From Leptospira mtsangambouensis (lineage in GTDB: Bacteria; Spirochaetota; Leptospiria; Leptospirales; Leptospiraceae), in contig NZ_RQHK01000017.1 of the NCBI RefSeq assembly GCF_004770475.1, forward strand, positions 186,001 through 250,000: 64,000 nt of DNA, read 5' to 3'. Shown here piece by piece: positions 17,715 through 27,102 of this stretch; within the stretch, counting starts at the first letter, position 1; each line of letters begins with the position of its first letter. The notes beneath the pieces were generated by a model that was given only the letters and a program-made list of their open reading frames with translations, was not told the origin of the DNA and did no database searches. A program made the position numbers and the translations under genes.

Positions 17715-19140
17715 CCCTACAAGTATCGGGATAGTTTCCTTTCTCTTTCTTTCTTTTTTTTCCAGTCTTTCGGCTGAGTCTTACTCTGACTCGGTAATGG
17801 ATGACGACCGGGCCAACCGCCATTTCGGACGAGTGGTGGTCCAAGAAAGAATCCAAAAGATTCCTAAGGACGGAACCAAAGAATTCGGTTTCCAATCAGA
17901 ACTCATTTCTGGTGGTAAGTTCCGATCCCAAAAGGGAGGACTGGATTCAGAAAAGGCAAATCGTTATGACTCACAAGGAATCCTCACAACTCCTAGTTTA
18001 TTTTATTTTGTGAACCAAGGTTGGAGTTTGGCTGTCCTCGTTGCACCAAGAGTCGGCCTTTCCGAAGGAAGGATCGTAAATAAAGAAGTAAAAACGATTT
18101 ATGATTCCGAATTCACAGGTTTAGCATCCAAAAAAATATCAGGCATTCAGATGGATTTAGAAGTTGGCCGTGGGTTCAATCGATTGGACAGGTTTGGTTT
18201 CTTTTTTGTGGGAATGGCAAATTATGGATCTGTTTCCCTTTCTCATTCCTCTGGTCTTCGCATAACAGGAATTCGCTTAAATGCAAAACCCGAATGGGAA
18301 AACTGGTTTGGGCCTCCTTGGGTCGGTTACCGTAGGGAAATTTATGGTGGCCTTCTCAGTTCTGAAAAAACTTTGTTTTGGGAAGAGTTTCGTTTTTTTC
18401 ATTATGTACTTTCTGATCCCAACCATAATACCAATGGACAAATTCTATCAGGCCAAAGAGTTTCTGGTCGTTACTCCTACAGTGGAATGGAGTTCCAATC
18501 GAAAAAATTTTGGGAAACTTGGGCTTTGGATTTGGTGGGCATTCGGCTTCTTGGCGAGTCAAAATCTTCCTCTACTCCTTGGTCAGAAAAACAAATTGCA
18601 ACGAATTCTTATTTAGGATATTTGTCTCTTCACTCCCAAGGTGAAAAATTTAGTTTTGCTTTGGCCGGCCTTGTTACCAAAAAAGATACAAAAGAACGAT
18701 TAGACTCAAATAGCGATGGTTATGCGTCAAATTTTGCCGAACCAAGAGTCCTTGGTGGATATTCTTCATTTTTATTATACCAATCTTTGGACTTAGTAAA
18801 CCCACCGCAGTTTCGAGATGTTCCTTCAAAAGAAAATCCCAACTTTGAAAACAAAGGAAATCGAATTTATGGAATCCAAATGGGTATGGATTGGAATACT
18901 TTTTTTCGCACTGATTTATTTTTGAATCGATCCGACTCTGCCTTAGGCAAAGGCAGTGAAGTCATAGGGAAACTAAGTTTTTTATCTAACGAATATGGAA
19001 AATTATTTGCTCAAGTCAGTGCTTCGTATACGATGATGGACCCTCGCCAAACTCGTGTCCTCATCACTGAACCATTCGCAGAAGAAATGCCTAAAAAAGA
19101 ATACTTACGGTTTTATGTTTCTCTTGGAGTCCAATTTTAA
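17671..19140 (+). CDS. hypothetical outer-membrane or secreted protein
   Basis: About 489 residues from the ATG at 17671. A signal peptide ends near SSLSAES (about residues 8-37). The mature part is rich in aromatic residues, Ser and Gly with alternating hydrophobic strands, and ends in YLRFYVSLGVQF, a pattern common in outer-membrane beta barrels (terminal Phe). No named family is recognised. No usable start exists downstream before the signal peptide, so its 5' end overlaps the divergent gene by 44 bases. Its stop overlaps the stop of the facing response regulator by 4 bases. Confidence 0.65.
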   Translation: MRRNPCLYFKSIFFIPTSIGIVSFLFLSFFSSLSAESYSDSVMDDDRANRHFGRVVVQERIQKIPKDGTKEFGFQSELISGGKFRSQKGGLDSEKANRYDSQGILTTPSLFYFVNQGWSLAVLVAPRVGLSEGRIVNKEVKTIYDSEFTGLASKKISGIQMDLEVGRGFNRLDRFGFFFVGMANYGSVSLSHSSGLRITGIRLNAKPEWENWFGPPWVGYRREIYGGLLSSEKTLFWEEFRFFHYVLSDPNHNTNGQILSGQRVSGRYSYSGMEFQSKKFWETWALDLVGIRLLGESKSSSTPWSEKQIATNSYLGYLSLHSQGEKFSFALAGLVTKKDTKERLDSNSDGYASNFAEPRVLGGYSSFLLYQSLDLVNPPQFRDVPSKENPNFENKGNRIYGIQMGMDWNTFFRTDLFLNRSDSALGKGSEVIGKLSFLSNEYGKLFAQVSASYTMMDPRQTRVLITEPFAEEMPKKEYLRFYVSLGVQF

Positions 19141-20033
19141 GTGGGTTGCATCAGTTTGTACCAAGTTTTGAAAAACCGAACTTCGTTACCCTTTTCATTA
19201 TAAACAATCGAATCAATATTCATCTTAGCAAGAAAGATTCCCCTTCCACTGACTAGGTTGGCAGCTGGGTTAACAACTGGATTAGGAATTTGACTGACAG
19301 CAAATCCATTTCCTTCATCACGAATGACGATGGTAATCCCAACATCATCCATAGATATTTCTACGAAGACAAAAGAATTGTTTTCTGCACAACGAGAATC
19401 CACTAACTTAAAATAATCTTCATTGGCTTCTAAACATTCTTGTTTTTCCGCATAACTTACACCTGCCACGCCGTGTTCAATAGCATTTGCCAAGAGTTCA
19501 TACAAAACAATTTTAATGGATATCAAATCTTCTTGAGTGGCTAAAGGTGAATTTAAAATCTGTTTAACGATGAAAGCAATATAAGAATTTAATTTTTTAA
19601 TTTGTGGGCGAAGTTTGATTCTACAGTCATCACTAAACTGAATGATTTCACCACTATTAAAGAGTAGGCTTAAATCTATGTCTGCGTTTTCAAATTTTTT
19701 GATCCGAGACCGAAGAGCTTCCATTCGGAACGGTTTCAGAAAAAAATCTACCGCTCCCATTCTGAACACATCGATGGCAATTTGAATGTCACTATCTCCA
19801 GTAATCACCAAAAAAGGAGTTTGATTTCCGTCTGCCCTCAGTTTCTGAATGAATTGGATTCCATTTAATTTCGGTAAGCTGATATCAGAAATAATAAGGT
19901 CAAATGTATTCTGATTAGAAATCGCAAGAGCCTCTTGTCCGTCGGAAGCAAGAGTGACATTAAATTCATCTTTGAAGTATTCCCAGAACAATTCGCGGAT
20001 TGTATCTTCGTCATCAACAAAAAGGATTTTCAT
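19137..20033 (-). CDS. response regulator with C-terminal HATPase (RsbW-like) domain
   Basis: 298 residues. The receiver domain (about 1-115) has the acidic pocket DDED, phosphoacceptor Asp50 in IISDISLP, Thr in VITGDSD and Lys in FFLKPF. The second half (about 150-298) is a GHKL ATPase of the anti-sigma/serine kinase type: N-box ELLANAIEHG, then DEGNGF and GRGIFLAK. Such fusions can phosphorylate or hold partner-switch proteins under control of a phosphorelay. The window's SpoIIE phosphatases would be natural opponents, but no STAS antagonist is encoded nearby. It is monocistronic as far as can be seen. Confidence 0.85.
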   Translation of the reverse strand: MKILFVDDEDTIRELFWEYFKDEFNVTLASDGQEALAISNQNTFDLIISDISLPKLNGIQFIQKLRADGNQTPFLVITGDSDIQIAIDVFRMGAVDFFLKPFRMEALRSRIKKFENADIDLSLLFNSGEIIQFSDDCRIKLRPQIKKLNSYIAFIVKQILNSPLATQEDLISIKIVLYELLANAIEHGVAGVSYAEKQECLEANEDYFKLVDSRCAENNSFVFVEISMDDVGITIVIRDEGNGFAVSQIPNPVVNPAANLVSGRGIFLAKMNIDSIVYNEKGNEVRFFKTWYKLMQPT

Positions 20034-20096
20034 AGAATGGAGTCTTAGAGTAAAGGGAACTCCAATCTATAACAATTGTAAATCTATTTTTAAGTT

Positions 20097-21461
20097 TTAG
20101 TCTTCTAAGTTGTAGGCACGGCCCAATTTATAAGTCAGTTGTAACTCTTGTTGGAGATCCAAAATTTCCCTACGTGTAAAAAAAGCGATCTTTCCACCGG
20201 ATAGCTCAAACGCATAGTAGGTGGTCTCTTCCGACTGAAGAAGGGTTTTTAATTGGCTAAGGGAAGTGACCCGTGTTCCGTTTACCTTCTCTAGTACCAA
20301 ATCCTGAAATTCTTGGTATCCTAGGTTCCCTTCTAGGGGAAAAACACGGCTTAAAATCACGATTTTTTCGCGAACAGGGTGGACTTTTTTTTGGTAGTAG
20401 TCAGAAAGATAAACTAGTTTTTTTTCCGACTTAACTCGGTATTCAGAACCAAATTCCTTCAAATATGCATTTGTAAGTTCCGTAAAGAAAAATCCACCTA
20501 CAATCAAATACAGAGGTTTTCGTTTTTTGGCTTCTTCTGGAATTAAAAAATCATTAGAGTCGTATGCCCGCAAATCATAACTTACATTCTGATTCTGAAA
20601 ATTTCTATGAAGTTTTAACTGCACAGTTTCGCCTAACTCTCGCAATACTCCACTTGGTTTACGCAATATCAAATCATAAACTTTATCCGAACGATCCCAA
20701 TCATCAATTTTAGAAAGAGGAATTGAATTAACTTCTGTGATCAAATCACCAGGAAACAGATTGTATGCAGGTCCAACACCGGGGATCACTTCCGTTACTA
20801 AAAGAGGATTTGTATTATTTTTTGAATAATACTCACGTTCCGACGGAGTCAAATTGACATCAAACACCAACCCTGGGTGGGGGAAAGGTTTTCCTTCTGT
20901 CCTGTAAAAAGTTTCAACATATTCTGTTGGAATCAAATATTCCCCTACTGTCACACCGCATAACACTTGATTTTTGAAGAAAAAATCGGATTCTTCTGAT
21001 GTTTTTTTATCGAAGAGCAATACTTTGATTGGTGTTTTTGAAAACGGAAGAAATACGTAACGAGACTTACCCGTCGGGCAATGTTTGGTTGCTAATTTGG
21101 AATCCAAAACCACTGATTTAGGGAGTTTGGGAATCTCTTTTGTTTCCAAAAGAATAAATCCAGTTTCTTCATCATAGGATTTGATCCCTAGTTTGGGAAC
21201 AGAATAATCAAAAGACTCAAATTCAGCAAATACTGGATTTTGTTTGGGTAGTGTGACTCCAAAAAAAAGTCCTTTTCCGATATAAAGTAAATTTAACTTT
21301 CTGGAATAAGGTTCTCCTACAAGCCAAGGATTTTGGTGGCTCGTTTTTTGAAATGTAATCTTGGATTCGATCACACGTTTGTCTTCAAACTCTTCGGCGC
21401 CAACGGGAAGTAAGGTGGCAAAAACCGAAACAATTACAAAAATATATTTAAAACTCTTCAT
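20097..21461 (-). CDS. Deg-like pseudoprotease with PDZ domain, exported
   Basis: About 454 residues from the ATG at 21461; another ATG lies 12 bases earlier. It has a signal peptide ending near LLPVGAEE. The fold order mirrors the protease encoded just upstream: a trypsin-like beta barrel (roughly 40-200), a PDZ region around LLVTEVIPGVGPAYNLFPGD, and a C-terminal PDZ-like domain (LVLEKVNGTRVTSLSQLKTL). The catalytic residues are missing: no HAV-type His segment and no GNSGG loop, only VLCGVTVGEY in the comparable place. It is probably a regulatory or scaffolding partner of the active enzyme. The gene overlaps the protease gene by 14 bases, so translation is coupled. Confidence 0.7.
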   Translation of the reverse strand: MKSFKYIFVIVSVFATLLPVGAEEFEDKRVIESKITFQKTSHQNPWLVGEPYSRKLNLLYIGKGLFFGVTLPKQNPVFAEFESFDYSVPKLGIKSYDEETGFILLETKEIPKLPKSVVLDSKLATKHCPTGKSRYVFLPFSKTPIKVLLFDKKTSEESDFFFKNQVLCGVTVGEYLIPTEYVETFYRTEGKPFPHPGLVFDVNLTPSEREYYSKNNTNPLLVTEVIPGVGPAYNLFPGDLITEVNSIPLSKIDDWDRSDKVYDLILRKPSGVLRELGETVQLKLHRNFQNQNVSYDLRAYDSNDFLIPEEAKKRKPLYLIVGGFFFTELTNAYLKEFGSEYRVKSEKKLVYLSDYYQKKVHPVREKIVILSRVFPLEGNLGYQEFQDLVLEKVNGTRVTSLSQLKTLLQSEETTYYAFELSGGKIAFFTRREILDLQQELQLTYKLGRAYNLED

Positions 21462-22905
21462 AATTTGCACCATATCTTTTTTTCACACGTTGGTTCATTT
21501 GGTAAATAGACTCTGGCCTAAGAACAATGGGTAAATCCATACCTCGAAACCTAAGGACAATAAATCCTTTTTTGCCTTCTTTCCAAATGGTTTTAAATTC
21601 ATTTAAATCTTTAGGTACTTTTCCGTTAATCGACTCAACAACTTTGTATTTATACTTTTTATACTTTGAAGTTTCAGGATCATTGAATGTATAACTCAGC
21701 ACGATATCCCGGGTTGTATATCTGTACAACAAATCTTGAATGAAATAACTATAATGGTATTTTAGAGAACTATCCAAATCTCCATCTTCTGAATGGAAAA
21801 AGGACCTTGTGATGGGCTGGAAAACAAATCCTGCCTGTAAAAAATAATCTTCCGTAGAATCACGATACAAATCCAGCGCATAGTTTTTTTGCAGATTCAC
21901 TTCCGCATCATAACGTTTGCCTGCTCTGTAATAACTGACCGCAACTTTGGAATTTAATTGTTTGTTTTCGATCCAATCGATGATGAATTCTTTTTTATTG
22001 GACTCGGTAATTTCTCCATCATTCGAAAGAGGTAAATTATCCACTGCAAAAACAAAATCCTTTTCTTTTAAGACTTTTGAAAACGTTGAAGAAGGATAAA
22101 TTCGGTTCACAAAAATACCAGATTGATTGGCTGGAACCTTCATTGCTTGTTTTAAACTTTTTGGATTTCCATTTTGAAAAGTGAATCCAATGTTAGGAAA
22201 TCCATCATACTTTCCATCTGTAATATCTTCTAAAAAGTGACGAATGATATCATTTGATATCAGATAAGCAATCCCTTGTTCTAAAGTACTAATTTGAAAT
22301 ACAAGACCAACCACTTTCCCATTTTGAACGGCAGGGCCCCCAGAATTTCCTGGTTGGATATTCGCATTGATTTTTAAAACATTACGATAGTCTAATCCGG
22401 AGTAGGTGTAGCGATTTTTTTCAAAACGAAGGATAGATCCTTTTTCGACTGACAAACTATCATTTCCATTTGGAAAACCTAAAAGTAATACATCCGATCC
22501 TAAATTAGGGATCCCTTCTAAAAAAGAAAGTGTTGTGGTTTGTTCTGAAAAATCTGGATCATTTACTTGTAATAAAGCCAAATCACAATCATAACCTATA
22601 TATTTAACATCCGCTAAATATTCTTTTTTAGTAAAACTACTTTTGACAAGAATTCGTTTTGCATCACGAACCACATGTGCATTTGTCAAAATGGTTTGGT
22701 TAGGCAAAACAAGGCCTGATCCAAATCCAGTATACAAATTCTTTTTCATCCATGGTTGTGTTTTGTTTTCTGTATTAAACCCCTCATTACGAATGAGAAC
22801 CACGGAACGGAATATAGAATCCACTGCAGGTTCGGGATCTACTTGAGCCCAAAGTGAATAACTCATAAGAAAAAAGATAAAACTGAATTTTAATAATCTA
22901 TTCAT
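21448..22905 (-). CDS. Deg/HtrA-type serine protease with PDZ domains, exported
   Basis: 485 residues with a signal peptide (about 1-20). The trypsin-like domain has an intact triad: His77 in LTNAHVV, Asp108 in YDCDLALLQV and Ser188 in QPGNSGGPAV. A PDZ domain follows (about 260-330), then a second PDZ-like region (KVVESINGKVPKDLNEFKTI), as in the Deg9/Deg2-like branch rather than classical DegP. It should act in the periplasm on damaged or specific exported proteins. It overlaps the upstream secreted unknown by 8 bases and the pseudoprotease downstream by 14, so the three form one operon. Confidence 0.85.
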   Translation of the reverse strand: MNRLLKFSFIFFLMSYSLWAQVDPEPAVDSIFRSVVLIRNEGFNTENKTQPWMKKNLYTGFGSGLVLPNQTILTNAHVVRDAKRILVKSSFTKKEYLADVKYIGYDCDLALLQVNDPDFSEQTTTLSFLEGIPNLGSDVLLLGFPNGNDSLSVEKGSILRFEKNRYTYSGLDYRNVLKINANIQPGNSGGPAVQNGKVVGLVFQISTLEQGIAYLISNDIIRHFLEDITDGKYDGFPNIGFTFQNGNPKSLKQAMKVPANQSGIFVNRIYPSSTFSKVLKEKDFVFAVDNLPLSNDGEITESNKKEFIIDWIENKQLNSKVAVSYYRAGKRYDAEVNLQKNYALDLYRDSTEDYFLQAGFVFQPITRSFFHSEDGDLDSSLKYHYSYFIQDLLYRYTTRDIVLSYTFNDPETSKYKKYKYKVVESINGKVPKDLNEFKTIWKEGKKGFIVLRFRGMDLPIVLRPESIYQMNQRVKKRYGANYEEF

Positions 22906-23767
22906 AATACAAAACGATTTTCTCCCAAAAGGTTTGAGTTTCAGTGATCTTTTTTAAGACAGCAGTTCCTAAAACGTGATCACCAGGTTTTGGATCTTTC
23001 CAAATCGTATTTGAGGAAACCAAATCACCGGATGCTGTTGATGGCACACGGATCAAACTATAAGCTGAATCACGAATGCATGTGATACGAAAGACAAAGG
23101 AAACGGTTTGATCCCAATAAAAACTTTGGTCCTTTTCGATAAACTCCAATGGACAAGAAGAATCAAAAAACACTTCAATATTGGAAGGAACTTCCTTTCT
23201 TCTTTTTGGATTTTGGGATATGGATTTAAAATAAAATAAATTCGGATTTTGAATGGGTTTGTATGAGTTAGTGGTTGGTTTGTTTTCTGTAACAACAGGG
23301 ATTTGTTTTTTTGAAGGATAATCCAATTCGGTATCATCCGTATTCAATCGGGCTTGAGTTTTTGTTTCACCTACGACAAGACCGGTTTCAATTTCTAAAT
23401 ACTGTTTTTTCCCGATATGATGGATGGCTCTCAATTGAAATTTCCCAACTTCAATTTTCCGTTTTTGATTGGAACGGAATTGGATGAGGAGAGGTTCCGA
23501 ATCAGATTGGCAACTAAATCGAAAGTATGTGACGGATGAAATGTGAGAGGTAGGTTCTATACGGCAAGTTTCATCCTCCATCAGAAAACTTTGATGCAAA
23601 CGAATCTGTTTTTTGATTTGAGTGGATGGTTTTTTTTCCTTCCATGATTCCACTTCCATCTTTAGCGAATGCAACGATGGGTAAATCTTTGTGCGGTCCG
23701 CAAAAACAACTCCTGTTGCCAAAAGAAACAAAATCAATCCAAAGTATATGTGCATCTGCCTAATCAT
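22898..23767 (-). CDS. hypothetical exported protein, first gene of the Deg operon
   Basis: About 290 residues from the ATG at 23767; the frame is open 60 bases further up, but that start would bury the signal peptide. The signal sequence is YFGLILFLLATGVVFADR. The mature protein contains two Cys-bearing strand pairs (ETCRIEP...RFSCQS and SSCPLEF...RITCIRD), which suggests disulfides or paired beta domains. A Pro/Asn-rich linker lies between them. No family is recognised. As the leader of the protease/pseudoprotease operon it may be a substrate, sensor or adaptor for the proteases; this rests only on position. Confidence 0.6.
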   Translation of the reverse strand: MIRQMHIYFGLILFLLATGVVFADRTKIYPSLHSLKMEVESWKEKKPSTQIKKQIRLHQSFLMEDETCRIEPTSHISSVTYFRFSCQSDSEPLLIQFRSNQKRKIEVGKFQLRAIHHIGKKQYLEIETGLVVGETKTQARLNTDDTELDYPSKKQIPVVTENKPTTNSYKPIQNPNLFYFKSISQNPKRRKEVPSNIEVFFDSSCPLEFIEKDQSFYWDQTVSFVFRITCIRDSAYSLIRVPSTASGDLVSSNTIWKDPKPGDHVLGTAVLKKITETQTFWEKIVLYYE

Positions 23768-23939
23768 GAAATACCGATTGTACCAATTATCGGCTGGTTC
23801 CCCCGCTAGAATCAACTGGCATCCCATTGATTTCTTTTCTCATTATGTCTCAAACCAGAGATGAACTTTTTTTTTGGTTTTCAGACTTTCAAAAATTCGA
23901 GGGGTGGAAAAGTAATGTAAGAAATAGGAGAATACTTTT

Positions 23940-24788
23940 TTGAACTGGAACTTTCTAAAAACCGATATAGAACCTGGTGACTTCCTCATCGATTGTCGTT
24001 CACAATCAGCGTATGAAGAGGAAACTTTGGAAGGTGCCTACTACTATCCATTTATCAAAAAAGCATTCGGATCCGATCCAGAATCCCAAAAGAAATTGTA
24101 CGGACCGATGGTCGCAGTCGTACAAGAATTTCAAAAATCAAAAAAAACACGAATCATTGTTTTCGATGAAGGAATGGGAATGTTTTCTACTCGGATGGTG
24201 TATTTACTCCGTGGGATGGGAATCAAAGACGCTTATGTTCTTGGCCAAAAATGGCCAGCCACAGGAAAAAAAGCCAAAGGTGAGTTCAAAGTTGAACCTC
24301 CAATCGCAGACAAAGTAAAACCCATCGAAGGTGTCGTGGACAAAGCCTTTATGGAACGAAATCTTACCAAACTCCAAATCTTTGATGCAAGGACCATGGA
24401 GGAATACGAAGGACGTTTGCCACGACTTACAGCTCCTGAAGAAGGAACTCTTTGTGGTCGTTTGCCAGGCGCTTTTTTATGGGATTGGAGAAATTTATAT
24501 GATGGGGAAGCAAATCTCATCGAACGTTCTCTTTTCAAAAAACGCCTCAATGGATTTCCTTTTATGCCAGAACGACCCACTGTGATTTATGATTACAATG
24601 GAGCTCGCTCTTGTTTACTCGCTCTAATGCTCCGCGAAGCCGGTTATATTGATGTCACCACCTACCAAGGTTCTTGGTTTGAATGGAGAAAATCAAGCTT
24701 ACCCAAACAAGCGGTAGCAGTATTCGGTGTCAAACAAGGGGCGGCCGCAGCACCACGTGTGGGCGGATTAGATCGCAAGAAAGTTTAA
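23940..24788 (+). CDS. double-rhodanese (sulfurtransferase-like) protein without loop cysteines
   Basis: 282 residues starting at TTG 23940, supported by AGGAG at 23926-23930, 9 bases upstream. Two rhodanese domains are present (about 1-110 and 130-260), with the domain entry motifs [19 protein letters not shown] and [13 protein letters not shown]. The active-site loop normally begins with the catalytic Cys. Here domain 1 reads FDEGMG (Asp76) and domain 2 reads YDYNGARS (Asp218), so neither has Cys in the usual place; Cys225 lies seven residues later. It may be non-catalytic, or use another Cys. It is cytosolic. The GH31 gene follows after 59 bases. Confidence 0.8.
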   Translation: MNWNFLKTDIEPGDFLIDCRSQSAYEEETLEGAYYYPFIKKAFGSDPESQKKLYGPMVAVVQEFQKSKKTRIIVFDEGMGMFSTRMVYLLRGMGIKDAYVLGQKWPATGKKAKGEFKVEPPIADKVKPIEGVVDKAFMERNLTKLQIFDARTMEEYEGRLPRLTAPEEGTLCGRLPGAFLWDWRNLYDGEANLIERSLFKKRLNGFPFMPERPTVIYDYNGARSCLLALMLREAGYIDVTTYQGSWFEWRKSSLPKQAVAVFGVKQGAAAAPRVGGLDRKKV

Positions 24789-24811
24789 AAAAGAATTTAC
24801 GAATCCTCAAT

Positions 24812-24851
24812 CCATCGATCCACTAATCTCTGCTCCTGGAGGGGTCGATGG
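24812..24851 (+). promoter_or_regulatory. inverted repeat that would cover the GH31 start codon
   Basis: CCATCGATCC (24812-24821) can pair with GGGTCGATGG (24842-24851) over 10 positions, one of them a G-U pair. The right arm contains the ATG at 24848 and part of the GGAGGGG ribosome site (24838-24844). In mRNA this would hide the start, so translation control is possible. It could also be chance. Confidence 0.4.
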
Positions 24852-27082
24852 TATTTCGTTTTATTTCCCTATCTCTATCACTGTTCTTTTTGGAATGTGC
24901 TTCCCGCATCGTTTCGAATCTTCCGATTCCAGAAGAATCTTATTCTGTCACACAAAAAGTACAATGGATTCAATCGACAAATGAATTCACGTTAAGAAAC
25001 CAGTCTCTTTCTAAAGACTTTATTAAACTTTCCCTCGAAGAACCATTCCTTTTGTCTTTCACCAAGGATACCATCTCCAAATACCGGATGGCATCGTTCC
25101 AATTCAAAGAAACTTTGCAAAAATCTTGCAACAAACAATCCGTAGACGATATAAAAAAGGAACCGGGAAAAATTACCATCAAAGGGAAGTTAACTGGAAA
25201 AGATTGTTCCACCGATTACCAACTTCTTTTCCAAACCAAATCAGATACGGAAGTAGAATTTAAGATTACTCTTTCTGATCCTTCCTTAAATAGAATCCAC
25301 CTACACTATGTTTCACATCCTGAAGAAAAGATATTTGGGTTAGGGGAACAGTTTACCTATGATGAACTCAAAGGAAAAACCCCCTTTTTATTTACGGAAG
25401 AACAAGGTGTGGGTCGTGGTGACCAACCAATCACAACTGGAGCCAATCTTATGGCTGGTGCCGGTGGAAACGCATATACAACTTACGCTCCCATCCCTCA
25501 CTATATCAGTTCCGAAAATCGTTCTGTTTTTTTTGAAAACAGCGGTTATGCGAATTTTGACTTCAGTGATTCCAAAAAAACCAAAGTGGAGTTTTGGGAT
25601 TTCCAATCCGAAAAATCACTGACCGGAACCATTTGGATCGGAACTTCTTCCAAATCTCTGATTGAAGCTTATACCAAAAAAACAGGTAGATTCCCAAAAC
25701 TTCCAGATTGGGCTTACGGCACTTGGCTTGGTGTCCAAGGAGGATCTGAAAAAGTTTCTGACATCGTCAAACAAGCAAAAGATGCAGGAAATCCTGTGAC
25801 AGCACTTTGGATCCAAGATTGGTGTGGACGCCGAGTCACAAATTTTGGAGACCAACTCAAATGGCGTTGGTATGCAGATGATACTTTGTATCCTGAATTT
25901 AAAAAATTTGTGAAATCAATGAATGACCAAAACGTACAGGTGTTAGGTTACATTAATTCCTTCCTGGCTGATACAGATCCTAAAAAACCGGGAGATGATT
26001 TTACAAACCCACTCTTAACAGAAGCAAAAACAAAAGGTTACTTGGTAAAAAATACCAAAGGAGAAGATTATCTCATCCAAACGGTTGGTTTTCCCGCTTA
26101 CCTCATTGACCTAACAAACCCAGCCGCCGTTCGTTGGACCAAAGACCTAATCAAAAAAAATATGATTGGAATGGGTCTATCAGGTTGGATGGCCGATTTT
26201 GGAGAGTGGTTGCCTTACGATGCCAAACTATATTCTGGAATCGACGCCAAAATCTATCACAACCGTTATCCGGTAGATTGGGCAAAGATCAATCGAGAAG
26301 CCATAAAAGAAGCCGGGATGGAAGGAAAAATCGTATTTTTCACAAGGGCTGGATATAGTTATTCCAATGCACATTCTACTCTCTTTTGGGAAGGAGACCA
26401 AATGGTAAGTTTCGGAACCAATGACGGCCTCCCCTCTTCAATTGTTGGGCTCACAAGTTCCGGGATCAGTGGTTATGCGTTAAATCATAGTGATATTGGC
26501 GGTTACACGACCATTTCCAATCCGCTTCGTAACTACCATAGGTCCAAAGAACTTCTTTTGCGATGGGCCGAAGCTTCTGCCTTTACACCAGTTTTTAGAA
26601 CCCACGAAGGAAATAAACCTCTCAAAAACTGGCAGGTATATACCTATACCAAACCAGATGGAACCAAATCCCTCGGTGATGAAGATACAGTGACTCTTTT
26701 TGCAAAAATTGCAAGAATCCATTTTGCACTTAAACCATATATCCAAAGTTTGGTGGAAGAAGCATCAATCACAGGAATCCCTGTTGTCCGTCATAATTAT
26801 TTGGTAGAACCGGATGATAAAAATTTATTAAAATACAAATACCAGTTTTTTTTAGGAGATGATCTTCTTGTGGCTCCAGTAGTGGAAAGTGGGAATATTG
26901 TACAAGAAGTGTATCTACCTCGTGGCAGATGGTTACATCTCTGGACAGGAACCACTTATGATGGTTATAGAAAGATCCAAGTCCCTGCACCAATAGGAAA
27001 ACCTCCCGCTTTCATTCGAGTGGGTGGAAAATCAGAGGGCCTCATCCGTTCTTCGATTAGTTCCATTCGCAATAAAGATTAA
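24848..27082 (+). CDS. GH31 glycoside hydrolase lipoprotein, sulfoquinovosidase-like (YihQ group)
   Basis: 744 residues. The N-terminus ends in a lipobox (SLFFLEC, Cys17), so it is probably a lipoprotein. The GH31 barrel closely resembles E. coli YihQ as I recall it: LGVQGG, WIQDWCGRR, GWMADFGEWLP with nucleophile Asp450, FWEGDQ with acid/base Asp517, and HSDIGGYTT. Of the residues that bind sulfoquinovose in YihQ, the two Gln (297, 323), Trp339 and Tyr553 are kept, but the sulfonate-binding Arg is Gln336. It is therefore an alpha-glycosidase of this clade with uncertain substrate. No sulfoglycolysis genes lie nearby. AGGGG precedes the ATG. Confidence 0.87.
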   Translation: MVFRFISLSLSLFFLECASRIVSNLPIPEESYSVTQKVQWIQSTNEFTLRNQSLSKDFIKLSLEEPFLLSFTKDTISKYRMASFQFKETLQKSCNKQSVDDIKKEPGKITIKGKLTGKDCSTDYQLLFQTKSDTEVEFKITLSDPSLNRIHLHYVSHPEEKIFGLGEQFTYDELKGKTPFLFTEEQGVGRGDQPITTGANLMAGAGGNAYTTYAPIPHYISSENRSVFFENSGYANFDFSDSKKTKVEFWDFQSEKSLTGTIWIGTSSKSLIEAYTKKTGRFPKLPDWAYGTWLGVQGGSEKVSDIVKQAKDAGNPVTALWIQDWCGRRVTNFGDQLKWRWYADDTLYPEFKKFVKSMNDQNVQVLGYINSFLADTDPKKPGDDFTNPLLTEAKTKGYLVKNTKGEDYLIQTVGFPAYLIDLTNPAAVRWTKDLIKKNMIGMGLSGWMADFGEWLPYDAKLYSGIDAKIYHNRYPVDWAKINREAIKEAGMEGKIVFFTRAGYSYSNAHSTLFWEGDQMVSFGTNDGLPSSIVGLTSSGISGYALNHSDIGGYTTISNPLRNYHRSKELLLRWAEASAFTPVFRTHEGNKPLKNWQVYTYTKPDGTKSLGDEDTVTLFAKIARIHFALKPYIQSLVEEASITGIPVVRHNYLVEPDDKNLLKYKYQFFLGDDLLVAPVVESGNIVQEVYLPRGRWLHLWTGTTYDGYRKIQVPAPIGKPPAFIRVGGKSEGLIRSSISSIRNKD

Positions 27083-27102
27083 GTAACTAAAGAGATACCC
27101 AA

